From Salinibacterium hongtaonis (GTDB lineage: Bacteria; Actinomycetota; Actinomycetes; Actinomycetales; Microbacteriaceae), in NCBI RefSeq assembly GCF_003065485.1, contig NZ_CP026951.1, positions 2,542,001-2,606,000 of the forward strand: a stretch of 64,000 nt of DNA, given 5' to 3'. The translations under genes and the position numbers were made by a program. Numbering within the stretch: position 1 is the first letter of the stretch; each line of letters starts with the position of its first letter. The notes under the pieces were generated by a model that searched no databases, was not told the origin of the DNA, and saw only the letters and a program-made list of their open reading frames with translations. Positions 17,190 through 25,281 of the stretch are shown one piece after another.

Positions 17190-18509
17190 ATGACCAACCC
17201 GAGCGATCATAGTGACACCGAGAAGCAGCGGAATCGCGCCCTAGAGGCCACACTCGCACTCGTGACTCGCTCCGGCTATCGGGCGACCACGCTTGCTGGC
17301 GTCGCTCGCGAGTCGGCAGTCTCTGAGAGTTTTATCCTGTGGCACTTCCGCAACAAGGACCGTTTATTCGCGGAGGCACTCGACCACAGCTACCGCGAGC
17401 GACGCCTTGATTTCCCATCGTGGAGCGAGGTGATTGCGCCGGGCCACAGGTCTCGCGCCTTGCGCGACAACCTTGACGGTCTCAGTTCGCCCACGACAAA
17501 GGGCACGGAATACCGCACATTTGGGCTCATGCTCGGCTTGGTGGATCATCCCATCGAGCCGACAGCGCGACAGCGATTCATTGAGTACCGCGGCCTCACC
17601 CTCGCCGCCATCACCGGCTGGTGGAACCGAGCCCTGCGAATTGAGGACGGGGAGGATCGCGACACGGTCGCCCGTTTGCTCGCTGAGATCACCCTCGCCG
17701 CGGTCGACGGTCGATTTGTCAACGCCGTTGAGACAGAATTCGACCCGGTGACCACGAGCGATATCATCGCCGATGGACTCGAGGCACTCGCTACGCTTCT
17801 CGAGGAAGACCCAGCTGTCGCATCCACGATGCCGCTAAGTGCAAGACAGTCGGTAGAGACGCTGCCCGCCCCTTTACCGTCGAGCGCCGACCCGGACTCG
17901 ACTCGGGTGCAGATACTTCGCGCCGCCGAAAGAGTTGCTGCCGGTGTCGGCATCGATGCAACGAGTATCGCCAGGATTTGCAAAGAATCTGGCAGCTCGC
18001 CGACCTCCATTTATTGGTTCTTCCGCGACAGGAACGCCATCTTTGAGTCGCTGATCGGATTCCTTCACGATGACTGGAACGCAACTCATCGCCCGCACCC
18101 CTCTCATGTCGATGCCCGCTGGGTTAACGACCCCCTGATCGCCGGCATGGCGCACATGCTATGGCGACACGAGGGCGCGACGAACCTCATCCGCATCTCG
18201 ATGTTGCTATTGCTCTACGGCGGCGACGCCCATATTGCAGCACGAGACGAGTGTTTGCGGGTGCGCGCACTGATGCGAGAGGAGTGGGCGTCTACCTACT
18301 CGCGCGCAGTACCGGACCTCGCTCTTGCCGCCAATGAACGATTGCTGAATTGCGTCGCCCTGGTACATGCCTCTATCAGTGATGGACTACTGATAGCCCA
18401 GCAGCTCAATGACCACTCCGATTCGATGACCTCGTATACGTCGGCCATAGGTGAGTTCATGCGCGCCGCAATACGGAAGCAACTCATACGGGACTCTTCT
18501 AAGCCGTGA
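17190..18509 (+). CDS. Tandem TetR-family regulator with two helix-turn-helix domains
   Basis: At 439 residues this is about twice the usual TetR length. The first TetR unit has its HTH at residues 12-60 (LEATLALVTRSGYRATTLAG, SESFILWHFRNKDRLFAEAL) and a ligand-type helical domain to about 210. A linker rich in Pro and Ser follows, then a second HTH at about 240-290 (VQILRAAERVAAGVGIDATS, SSPTSIYWFFRDRNAIFESL) with its own C-terminal helical domain. A single chain may therefore act as a covalent pseudo-dimer or bind two sites. ATG 17190 has an AGGAAA sequence just upstream. It is divergent from the ABC importer operon, its most likely target. Ligand unknown. Confidence 0.85.
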   Translation: MTNPSDHSDTEKQRNRALEATLALVTRSGYRATTLAGVARESAVSESFILWHFRNKDRLFAEALDHSYRERRLDFPSWSEVIAPGHRSRALRDNLDGLSSPTTKGTEYRTFGLMLGLVDHPIEPTARQRFIEYRGLTLAAITGWWNRALRIEDGEDRDTVARLLAEITLAAVDGRFVNAVETEFDPVTTSDIIADGLEALATLLEEDPAVASTMPLSARQSVETLPAPLPSSADPDSTRVQILRAAERVAAGVGIDATSIARICKESGSSPTSIYWFFRDRNAIFESLIGFLHDDWNATHRPHPSHVDARWVNDPLIAGMAHMLWRHEGATNLIRISMLLLLYGGDAHIAARDECLRVRALMREEWASTYSRAVPDLALAANERLLNCVALVHASISDGLLIAQQLNDHSDSMTSYTSAIGEFMRAAIRKQLIRDSSKP

Positions 18510-18537
18510 CCTAGCTGAGCCGGTCAGGGCGGGCATC

Positions 18538-19383
18538 TCAGCCAGCCTGTGTTGAATCCACTGCGCCTCGCGCTGCTCGGACCAAGACCGCTTCGGCCCT
18601 CGCTAGCACCGGGGGATCGACCATGAGGCCGTCAACCCGGGCGACGGAGCCACCCTCGTAAGCTGCGATGACCGCCGTAGCCCACGTCAGTTCTGCCTGC
18701 GTCGGCTGCATGGCGGCATGGGTTGCTTTGACCTGGCTCGGGTGAATCACCAGCTTTCCCGTCATTCCCAGTGCATATGCGTAACGCACGTCCGCAGCGA
18801 CCGCCTCGGACCGGTCGAGCTCCGTAGTGACTCCATCAATCGGTCCCGGGAGACCCCCAACTCGCGACGCCAGCACCAGGGTTGAGCGTGCGTGGAGCAT
18901 CGCGTCGCGGTCCGGCGCCGCCCCAAGGTCGACGGCAAAGTCCAAGTGACCGAAAGCAAGCCGGACAGTGGCTCGCTCCCGCGCCATCGCCTCGGAACGA
19001 ACAAGTCCCGCCGCGGACTCGACCAGGGGAATGACAGGGACCCCGGTGCGTTCCGCCACCTCAGCGACCGCCTCCGGGCTCTCGGCCTTTGCCAGCAAGA
19101 TGCCCGCGAGTCCCTGCAGCCCTGCCACAGTGCTCACATCATCACCGTGGCCGGACTCGCCAGCCGCGGTGATCCGCACAACGGCGCGGCCGCCTGCGGT
19201 CAGCCACTCGGCAACGTGGTTTCGAGCCCTCTCCTTGCGGTCGGCGGCAACCGCGTCCTCAAGGTCGAGCACAATCAGATCCGCGCCTGCCCCGGCCGCC
19301 TTGTCAAAGCGGTCAGGGCGGTCGCCCGGGACAAACAAGAGCGTCCGCGCGCGAACGAGTTCTGCCACGCCGGGTTTGTTCAT
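18538..19383 (-). CDS. ccl: CitE-like CoA-ester lyase, probable citramalyl-CoA lyase
   Basis: A 281-residue HpcH/HpaI-CitE family TIM barrel. Landmarks: RTLLFVPGDRPDRFDKA at the start, then LIVLDLEDAVA with the conserved acidic pair, VVRITAAG, PLVESAAGLV with the Mg-binding Glu, LAFGHLDFAVDLG with the second metal ligand Asp, and GKLVIHPSQV. These features fit stand-alone CitE proteins that cleave (S)-citramalyl-CoA or malyl-CoA. In the itaconate pathway this enzyme yields acetyl-CoA and pyruvate. The gene is coupled (ATGA overlap) to the CoA-transferase gene and near a MaoC-type hydratase, which makes citramalyl-CoA the favoured substrate. The symbol is by analogy and the specificity is inferred. 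Confidence 0.75.
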   Translation of the reverse strand: MNKPGVAELVRARTLLFVPGDRPDRFDKAAGAGADLIVLDLEDAVAADRKERARNHVAEWLTAGGRAVVRITAAGESGHGDDVSTVAGLQGLAGILLAKAESPEAVAEVAERTGVPVIPLVESAAGLVRSEAMARERATVRLAFGHLDFAVDLGAAPDRDAMLHARSTLVLASRVGGLPGPIDGVTTELDRSEAVAADVRYAYALGMTGKLVIHPSQVKATHAAMQPTQAELTWATAVIAAYEGGSVARVDGLMVDPPVLARAEAVLVRAARGAVDSTQAG

Positions 19384-20543
19384 TTCGCTGATGCCTGTTC
19401 TCGGACCACTCCGAACTCGGCCAGCACCGATTCAGTGTGCTGACCGACTTCGGGAACCGCTCCCATGACGGGTTGAGCCCCCCTGAACGTAGCCGGCGGG
19501 ATAAGTGCGCGAAGAGTCCCGGCTGGCGAATCATAGTCCCGCCAACGTCCGCGTGCTTCGAGCTGAGGATGCTCGGCAAGCTCGTGCAGGCTACGCAGCA
19601 GCGCATTTGCGATGCCGACGGATTCGAGCTTGTCTGCCACCTCTTCAACGGTACTTGCGGCGAACCCGCGCTCGATCTCGTCGCGCAGCGCGTCCGCGTG
19701 CTCGACACGGAGCGAGTTCCGAGAAAAGCGCTCATCGGTTGCAAGCGAGGGTTCCCCTAGGATTTCGCTGCAAAATGTCGCCCACTCCCTCTCGTTCTGG
19801 AGACCAAGGAAGACCTGCCTTCCATCACCGCACTGGAATGGACCGTAGGGTGCAATCGCGGCGTGCCGAGCCCCCGTCCTCGGCGGCTGGACTCCGCCGT
19901 AGTACGTGTAGTTGTACGGGAATCCCATCCATTCCGCGAGCGCCTCGAGCATCGAGACCTCAATGACCTCCCCCACGCCCGTGCGGTGCCGTTGGAGCAG
20001 GGCGGAGAGGATGCCGCTGTAGGCGTACATCCCCGAGGCAATGTCCGCTATCGAAATCCCCACCTTCGACGGCTCTTCCGGGGTACCGGTAATGGATACC
20101 AGGCCCGCCTCACATTGGACGAGGAGGTCGTATGCCTTCTTGGATGAGTACGGGCCGCCTTCTCCGTAGCCCGAGATGGACACATGGATCAGCCCTGGAT
20201 TGATTTCTTGCAGGGCTTCACGGCCAAACCCCAAGCGCTCTGCAGCACCGGGGGCGAGGTTCTGCACGAACACGTCGGCCTCACGCACCATGGCGAGAAC
20301 TGCCTCGCGGCCATAATCGGACTTGAGGTCGAGGGCGACCGATTCCTTTGAGCGGTTCAGCCACACGAAGTGACTTGCCAGGCCGCGAACGGTTTCGTCG
20401 TAGCCGCGGGCGAAGTCTCCCACCTCCGGCCGCTCCACCTTGATCACTCTTGCACCCTGGTCCGCAAGTTGGCGGGTCGCGAATGGCGCGGCGACGGCTT
20501 GCTCCAGAGAGACGACCGTTACGCCCTCGAGTGGGAGTGACAT
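19380..20543 (-). CDS. ict: Class III (CaiB/BaiF) CoA-transferase, probable itaconate CoA-transferase
   Basis: A 387-residue family III CoA-transferase. Typical features: LEGVTVVSLEQAVAAPFATRQLADQGARVIKVERPEVGDFAR at the start (shown only to name the region), the catalytic Asp in SKKAYDLLVQCEAGL, the GISIADIASGMYA helix and VSMLEALAEWM. It transfers CoA from a donor such as succinyl-CoA to a free carboxylate without a phosphate step. With the CitE-like lyase and MaoC-like hydratase on the same strand, the parsimonious substrate is itaconate or a related C5 acid. The start ATG at 20543 has AAGGAACC upstream. The itaconate assignment rests on gene neighbourhood, not on residues. Confidence 0.75.
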   Translation of the reverse strand: MSLPLEGVTVVSLEQAVAAPFATRQLADQGARVIKVERPEVGDFARGYDETVRGLASHFVWLNRSKESVALDLKSDYGREAVLAMVREADVFVQNLAPGAAERLGFGREALQEINPGLIHVSISGYGEGGPYSSKKAYDLLVQCEAGLVSITGTPEEPSKVGISIADIASGMYAYSGILSALLQRHRTGVGEVIEVSMLEALAEWMGFPYNYTYYGGVQPPRTGARHAAIAPYGPFQCGDGRQVFLGLQNEREWATFCSEILGEPSLATDERFSRNSLRVEHADALRDEIERGFAASTVEEVADKLESVGIANALLRSLHELAEHPQLEARGRWRDYDSPAGTLRALIPPATFRGAQPVMGAVPEVGQHTESVLAEFGVVREQASAK

Positions 20544-20592
20544 TTAGGGTTCCTTCGTTTCGACGGGGTGTGCGGAAGATACGGGCCGGGGC

Positions 20593-21411
20593 TCAAGCAT
20601 CGGCAAGGCTTGCGACGGCAGCAACAGTGCCGTCTGCTCCCCGTGCTTCCACACCGCCAGCGAGGCCTTCGCCACTCGGCACGATGACGCATCGCTGGGA
20701 TTTGGTGAGAGGGGACACAAGGCGGTACGAGAACGTCTTGCCACTCAGGTCGACGCCCTCGCGACGATAGAGCTCACCGGCGAGCAGAGCGAGCAGCGGG
20801 CCGTGGATGACCAGCCCGTCGTAACCCTCCTGGGCGCACCAATCTCGGTCGTAGTGGATGCGATGCGCGTTATAAGTCAGAGCCGAGAACCGAAAGAGAA
20901 AGCGCTCATCAACGTCGAGCTGAAGCCTAGGACCGTCCGCCGCGGGCGCGGCGGACTTCGCGGGCGACAGCGCCTCCCCTCCCTCGGCACGGTATACGAT
21001 GTCCTGCTCCTCACGGATGGCAAGTTCGCCGTCCTGGAAGATTTCGTGCAAGACGGTGGTGAGAGTCAGGGGCCCGCTCTTGCCGACCTTGTCAACGGAG
21101 CGGTGCAGAGAGATTACCTTCGTCGCGGGAATACCGACTCGAAGTGGCGCGAATGACGTCACGCGCCCGCCTCCGAACATGCGGCGTCGGCCCGGTCCGG
21201 GCGGCGCGGGGATGCCGACTACCGGGTGTCCGTCTTCCCCCAGAGCACTCTGCGGAGTCCGCTCCAGCAGGTACATCCAGTGCCAGAGCGGCGGGACGAT
21301 GGCGCCTTCGCCACACGGCATGTCGAGCTCCAGCATCGCGGCAAGCGACTCGAGCGGTTCGGCTGCGATGACCTCTGTGCGGCGCACTGTCTCACGACTC
21401 ATTGTTGTCAT
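20593..21411 (-). CDS. ich: MaoC-like hydratase, mesaconyl-/itaconyl-CoA hydratase family
   Basis: A 272-residue double hot-dog protein of the mesaconyl-C4-CoA hydratase type. The N-terminal half (LWHWMYLLERTPQSALGEDGHP, RRMFGGGRVTSFAPLRVG) is the degenerate FAS1-like dehydratase domain. The C-terminal half carries the hydratase motif FRFSALTYNAHRIHYDRD with the catalytic Asn/His and Asp region, and GLVIHGPLLALLAG. It should add water to an unsaturated C5 CoA ester (itaconyl-CoA to citramalyl-CoA). ATG 21411 is used because GGAAATGG precedes it; an in-frame ATG three codons later is possible. The first 20 bases overlap the end of the MmgE/PrpD gene. The gene order hydratase - transferase - lyase follows a single pathway. 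Confidence 0.78.
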   Translation of the reverse strand: MTTMSRETVRRTEVIAAEPLESLAAMLELDMPCGEGAIVPPLWHWMYLLERTPQSALGEDGHPVVGIPAPPGPGRRRMFGGGRVTSFAPLRVGIPATKVISLHRSVDKVGKSGPLTLTTVLHEIFQDGELAIREEQDIVYRAEGGEALSPAKSAAPAADGPRLQLDVDERFLFRFSALTYNAHRIHYDRDWCAQEGYDGLVIHGPLLALLAGELYRREGVDLSGKTFSYRLVSPLTKSQRCVIVPSGEGLAGGVEARGADGTVAAVASLADA

Positions 21412-22801
21412 TCCATTTCCTTTCGCTTGGGGTGATGAGCGCATTCATCAGGTCGCTCAGGTCACCCGATTCGTCTAGAGCGTCCACTGCGGAGATGAGC
21501 GCCTCTGCGATATCTCCCCCCAAGGGGGCGAGGAGTCGCCGTGCCTTCGCGGCGACCTCGTGCTGGGACATGGGATTCGACGCGGAACCCTTAGCTTTCA
21601 TCGGGCTTCCGGACGCAGCCGTGATGACCGTGCCGTCAACCAACTCGATTCGGAGCTGCGGGCCGTCTGCGAGCTGAATCTGCTCATCGCGATGCATGCT
21701 GATCCGATCGAATGTCGCTCGAATAGCTGGCTCGGCGATTCGAGGGGGGTCGAACTGGTCGAGTCCAACGCTGCGTTCGTGAAGCGCGATCGCGACGGCG
21801 TAGGGCAGGCTAAATTGCGCATCGAACACTGTCTCGATCGGGTCCACGGAGAGCATGTTTATCGCGGTGTCTCCAGCTGTGATCGCCACATGTGCCACGT
21901 TCTCCGGCGTGAGGTTCCGTTCCTCAATGAGCCGCAGAATCGTGTCAATCGTGGAATGCGATCCCCGACAGCACGCATGCGGCTTGATGTAGGCGGTCTC
22001 GACGTTGAAGTCGATACCCAGGCGGTCGAGCACCCGTTCGGGGTAACTGACCCCGCCGTTATAGGTGGCGTAAATTCCACCCCACTCCGCCTCGAACACG
22101 CGATGGGGTCCGGTGATGCCCGCCCTGGCGAGAAAGGCGGCGTCGACGCCTGCTTCTCCGGCCTTGCCTGGATGAATCCGCTTCGTCCACGCCCCATCAT
22201 CGATGAAGGCCCAGATGCCGCCCGTAAACGATCCCGCGATGCCAAGCGCATCACTAAAACGAGATGGGTCCAGGCCCAACACCTTCGACGATGCTGCGGC
22301 CGCCGCGAAGCTGCCCATCGTGCCCGTCGAGTGCCAGCCACGGTCCGTTACAGCAGCGAAGCCGCCCAGCCCCTGCAGCAGTCGATAGCTGATGTCATAT
22401 CCCGCGATCGTTGCGGCGATCAAGTCCCGGCCGCTCGCCCCGACGTGTTCCGCGACAGCAATCGCGGCGGGAAGCACCGTGGCCCCGGCATGCCCCGGAC
22501 CTCCGCCGTCATCAAAGTCCCGGGCGTGCGCAGCCGTGCCGTTGGCGAAAGCGGCGTGAGCTGGCGTCAAACGACCCGACGTTCCCCAGACCCGGCTTCC
22601 AAAATCAACTTCCTGCATGCCGTGCAGGGCTCCCCGAACACGCTCGGACTCTTCGGTGGACACTCCCGCAAGAGCCACCGCAAGGGTGTCGAGGATGTTG
22701 GCCTTCACCCGTCGCACTTCGACGGGCGGAATGTCCTCGAAGCGAAGTGTCGCCCAATGCGTGGCGAGGGCCTCCGTGATCGAGGGTGTGTTGTCCTTCA
22801 C
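21392..22801 (-). CDS. MmgE/PrpD family protein
   Basis: A 469-residue member of the MmgE/PrpD fold, which includes 2-methylcitrate dehydratase and cis-aconitate decarboxylase (the itaconate-forming enzyme CAD/IRG1). Motifs: the N-terminal RVKANILDTLAVALAGV, GTAAHARDFDDGGGPGHAGATVLPAAIA, IAGYDISYRLLQGLGG, RGWHSTGTMGSFAAAAASSKVLGL, and IKPHACCRGSHSTIDTIL. The activity within this large family cannot be fixed by eye. A MmgE/PrpD gene of unknown role also lies in the Pseudomonas itaconate locus, which is the best guide to function here: handling a C5/C6 tri- or dicarboxylate. The start is GTG 22801 with GAAGGAAAC upstream. It is the first gene of the lyase-transferase-hydratase operon, downstream of a strong LysR-type box. 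Confidence 0.85.
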   Translation of the reverse strand: MKDNTPSITEALATHWATLRFEDIPPVEVRRVKANILDTLAVALAGVSTEESERVRGALHGMQEVDFGSRVWGTSGRLTPAHAAFANGTAAHARDFDDGGGPGHAGATVLPAAIAVAEHVGASGRDLIAATIAGYDISYRLLQGLGGFAAVTDRGWHSTGTMGSFAAAAASSKVLGLDPSRFSDALGIAGSFTGGIWAFIDDGAWTKRIHPGKAGEAGVDAAFLARAGITGPHRVFEAEWGGIYATYNGGVSYPERVLDRLGIDFNVETAYIKPHACCRGSHSTIDTILRLIEERNLTPENVAHVAITAGDTAINMLSVDPIETVFDAQFSLPYAVAIALHERSVGLDQFDPPRIAEPAIRATFDRISMHRDEQIQLADGPQLRIELVDGTVITAASGSPMKAKGSASNPMSQHEVAAKARRLLAPLGGDIAEALISAVDALDESGDLSDLMNALITPSERKWNDNNES

Positions 22802-22980
22802 AAGGGCGTTTCCTTCGCAGTTGGATAACGGATGTTGGCAGGACAGTCCACGACTGGACGGCTGGCGCAGGCAGCCTGTTTGGACACTGGTTTCTTCTCA
22901 CGCTGAGTCCGCGGTGATCACTGCCTCATCCATGATGTGTGCCAATGCGTCAGCAGTCCAGTGACCGATTTTCCGCGACA

Positions 22981-22999
22981 TTATGCGTTGAGCGCATAA
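22981..22999. promoter_or_regulatory. Candidate LysR-type binding box upstream of the MmgE/PrpD operon
   Basis: TTATGCG-TTGAG-CGCATAA is a perfect 7-bp inverted repeat with a 5-base spacer, matching the T-N11-A shape of LysR recognition sites. It lies in the 236-bp gap between the lysR-type gene (ending 23038) and the MmgE/PrpD start at 22801. The rest of this gap shows no coding potential. Confidence 0.65.
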
Positions 23000-23037
23000 C
23001 CTCGCGTGTCGGGTTGAGTTGCCGACTGGTCGAGCGC

Positions 23038-23961
23038 TCAGGAACCGGGCGTGCCGCCCGCAGGGGTGACGGCATACATATCAGAGTTTGCGACATCCGC
23101 CCTGAGCGTGGCGAGAAAGCGGTGCGCCGCACTGCCGACTGGGCCAAACTGACGAGCGATCGCGCCATACTCGCGATGCGCTTCGGGAACCAGCATGGGG
23201 AGGCTGTGCGGCGTCGGTTGCAACTCAAGGGGAGGCTCCGGCACGATTGCAACACCCACTCCCGCGCCGACGAGAGCACTCAATGTTGACAGCTCGGTCG
23301 TCTCGATCGCGATCCGTTGAGTGATCGCGGCGTCGCGGAAGAGGCCATCGATGACGGTCCGAAGCCCGTAGCCCACCCGCAACGTCACCATCGGGTCATC
23401 CGCGAAATCTTCGAGCGCGACCGAATCGCGTCCATGAAATCGATGTCCTGGGGGCGCCGCCACGCGGAGCGACTGTCTGCCGATCGGCATCCACTGAAGG
23501 TCGTCGGCCGCTGGTCGCGGAGAGACCAGCCCGATATCGAATCTGCCCTTTCGAACTCCATCAACCACCGCGTCAGCTGCACCTCCGAAGAGTTCGAACG
23601 ACGTGCCGGGCGCAACCTCGCGATATCTGTTGACCATGCGCGGAACGAGCCAGTTGCCGAAGGACTCAACGAAACCGAGGGTGATGACACCCCGGTCTGG
23701 ATCCACCAGCGTCGTGATGCGATCCTCTGCCTGTGAGATTTCGCTCAGAGCGCGAATGGCGTGCGCGAGAAAGATCTCTCCGTACTTGTTCAACTGGAGT
23801 CGATTGCGACGCCGATCAAACAAACGCACGCCAAGCTGCTTCTCGAGACGCGTCAAAGCTCTCGACAGGGTGGGCTGACTGATGTGTAGCTGCGCTGCCG
23901 CACTAGTGACATGCTCGGTTTCCGCGAGCGTAATGAACCATCGCAGCTCGCGGAGTTCCAT
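23038..23961 (-). CDS. LysR-family transcriptional regulator
   Basis: A 307-residue regulator. The winged HTH is at residues 1-60 (MELRELRWFITLAETEHVTSAAAQLHISQPTLSRALTRLEKQL, region named only). The effector domain follows, with GVITLGFVESFGNWLVPRMV opening the periplasmic-binding-like fold and a VGAGVGVAIVPEP segment in the second lobe. It sits between the acyl-CoA dehydrogenase gene and the MmgE/PrpD operon, all on the minus strand. A LysR regulator is also the regulator of known itaconate loci (RipR/ItcR type), so an itaconate-like acid is a reasonable effector guess. The palindrome at 22981 just downstream is its likely target. Confidence 0.93.
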   Translation of the reverse strand: MELRELRWFITLAETEHVTSAAAQLHISQPTLSRALTRLEKQLGVRLFDRRRNRLQLNKYGEIFLAHAIRALSEISQAEDRITTLVDPDRGVITLGFVESFGNWLVPRMVNRYREVAPGTSFELFGGAADAVVDGVRKGRFDIGLVSPRPAADDLQWMPIGRQSLRVAAPPGHRFHGRDSVALEDFADDPMVTLRVGYGLRTVIDGLFRDAAITQRIAIETTELSTLSALVGAGVGVAIVPEPPLELQPTPHSLPMLVPEAHREYGAIARQFGPVGSAAHRFLATLRADVANSDMYAVTPAGGTPGS

Positions 23962-24027
23962 GTTCGCGATGATACCTCGTGCGAATCGTCGGACCCCGCT
24001 CCGGTTGCCGCCATGCAGCCTGCGACG

Positions 24028-25197
24028 TCAGTCCGCGCGGGTGAGCCGACGCCCGATGATCTCTTTCATGATTTCGGTCGTGCCGCCGAAAATCGTGTTC
24101 ACGCGCGAATCCATATAGTCGTGCGCCACCGGGTACTCCTTCATGAAGCCATAGCCGCCGTGAAGCTGAAGGGCTCGTTGAATGACCCGCTGATGCAATT
24201 CGGTGGTCCACCACTTAGCCATCGCGGCGGTGACCTCGTCGAGCTTGTGCGAGGAGGCGTCCTGGATGCAGCGATCGACAAAGACCTGGGTGATCTCAAT
24301 CTCGGTTGCGAGCTCGGCGAGATAAAAGCGATTCGCCTGAAAGTCGGCGATCCGCTGGCCGAACGCGCGGCGATCCGAGGCGTATGCGAGAGCCTGTTCG
24401 AAAGTCGCTCGCATCCGAGCCATCGACGTGACCGCGATATGGAGGCGCTCTGCGGAGAGGTTCTTACGCATCTGCACCCACCCCTCGCCCTCCGAGCCGA
24501 GAACATTTTCACGGGGCACGCGCACGTCGTCGAAAAACAGCTCAGCGGTGTCTTGGGCACCCAGGCCAATCTTCTTCAGAGGACCGTTGCGGGAAAAGCC
24601 GGGTGAGTCCGTCTCGACACACAACAGACTGATTCCCGCACGCCCGGCCTCCGGGTCCGTCCGGGCGGCGACGACGACGACGTCGGCGAGCATGCCGTTG
24701 GAGATGAACGTCTTGGCTCCGTTAAGAACGAAATGGTCACCGTCGGGGCGCGCGGTAGTGGTGATCGCGGCCAGGTCAGAACCCGTGCCGGGCTCGGTAA
24801 GTGCAATTGCGCCCACCTTCTCGCCAGCGATCATGGGAGCCAGCAGGCGGTCGTTCTGCTCGTCGCTTCCGAAGGCGATGAAATACGGTGCAACGAGGTC
24901 GTTGAAGCCGCACAACGCCATCACCACTGCAGATGCACCGACACAGGCCAGCTCTTCGATGAAGATCGCATTGAAGCGGAAGTCATCCACTCCGCCGCCC
25001 CCGAAGCGTTCGGGCGCGGACATCCCCAACATTCCTGTTGCGCCGGCCTTGCGAAAGAGGTCACGATCCACTTGACCCAAGCCTTCCCACTCCTCCAAGT
25101 GGGGCACAACTTCCTGGTCCACGAAACGACGCACCATATGACGGAAGTCATCGTGGTCGGCATCGAAAATCGTGCGCGGTAGGGATACAGATGCCAT
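24028..25197 (-). CDS. Acyl-CoA dehydrogenase
   Basis: A 389-residue FAD-dependent acyl-CoA dehydrogenase. Signatures: the FAD/substrate region IALTEPGTGSDLAAI, VLNGAKTFISNG, the second PROSITE-like region QLHGGYGFMKEYPVAHDYMD, and the C-terminal IFGGTTEIMKEIIGRRL. The usual catalytic Glu of the medium-chain type (YEGT) is replaced by Gly (FGGT), but Glu250 in SAERLHIA lies where isovaleryl-CoA and long-chain dehydrogenases keep theirs, so the enzyme is probably active on branched or bulky acyl-CoA. It forms an alpha-beta double bond and passes electrons to ETF. The gene is between an acyl-CoA ligase and the LysR regulator; an acyl-CoA dehydrogenase is also part of Pseudomonas itaconate loci. 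Confidence 0.93.
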   Translation of the reverse strand: MASVSLPRTIFDADHDDFRHMVRRFVDQEVVPHLEEWEGLGQVDRDLFRKAGATGMLGMSAPERFGGGGVDDFRFNAIFIEELACVGASAVVMALCGFNDLVAPYFIAFGSDEQNDRLLAPMIAGEKVGAIALTEPGTGSDLAAITTTARPDGDHFVLNGAKTFISNGMLADVVVVAARTDPEAGRAGISLLCVETDSPGFSRNGPLKKIGLGAQDTAELFFDDVRVPRENVLGSEGEGWVQMRKNLSAERLHIAVTSMARMRATFEQALAYASDRRAFGQRIADFQANRFYLAELATEIEITQVFVDRCIQDASSHKLDEVTAAMAKWWTTELHQRVIQRALQLHGGYGFMKEYPVAHDYMDSRVNTIFGGTTEIMKEIIGRRLTRAD

Positions 25198-25281
25198 GGG
25201 TTCTCCACACTGTGATTTGGTTCTTAGACGGACCTTGTTCGAAAATGTTGCCGCCTGGGCAAGCAGGGCGACGCGGAAGCG

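Noticed and set aside
18538-22801. Reading the lyase/transferase/hydratase cluster as a methylcitrate or mesaconate operon
   Set aside because: No methylcitrate synthase or glutamate mutase-type partner is present, and the set fits the itaconate locus better. The alternative is not excluded.
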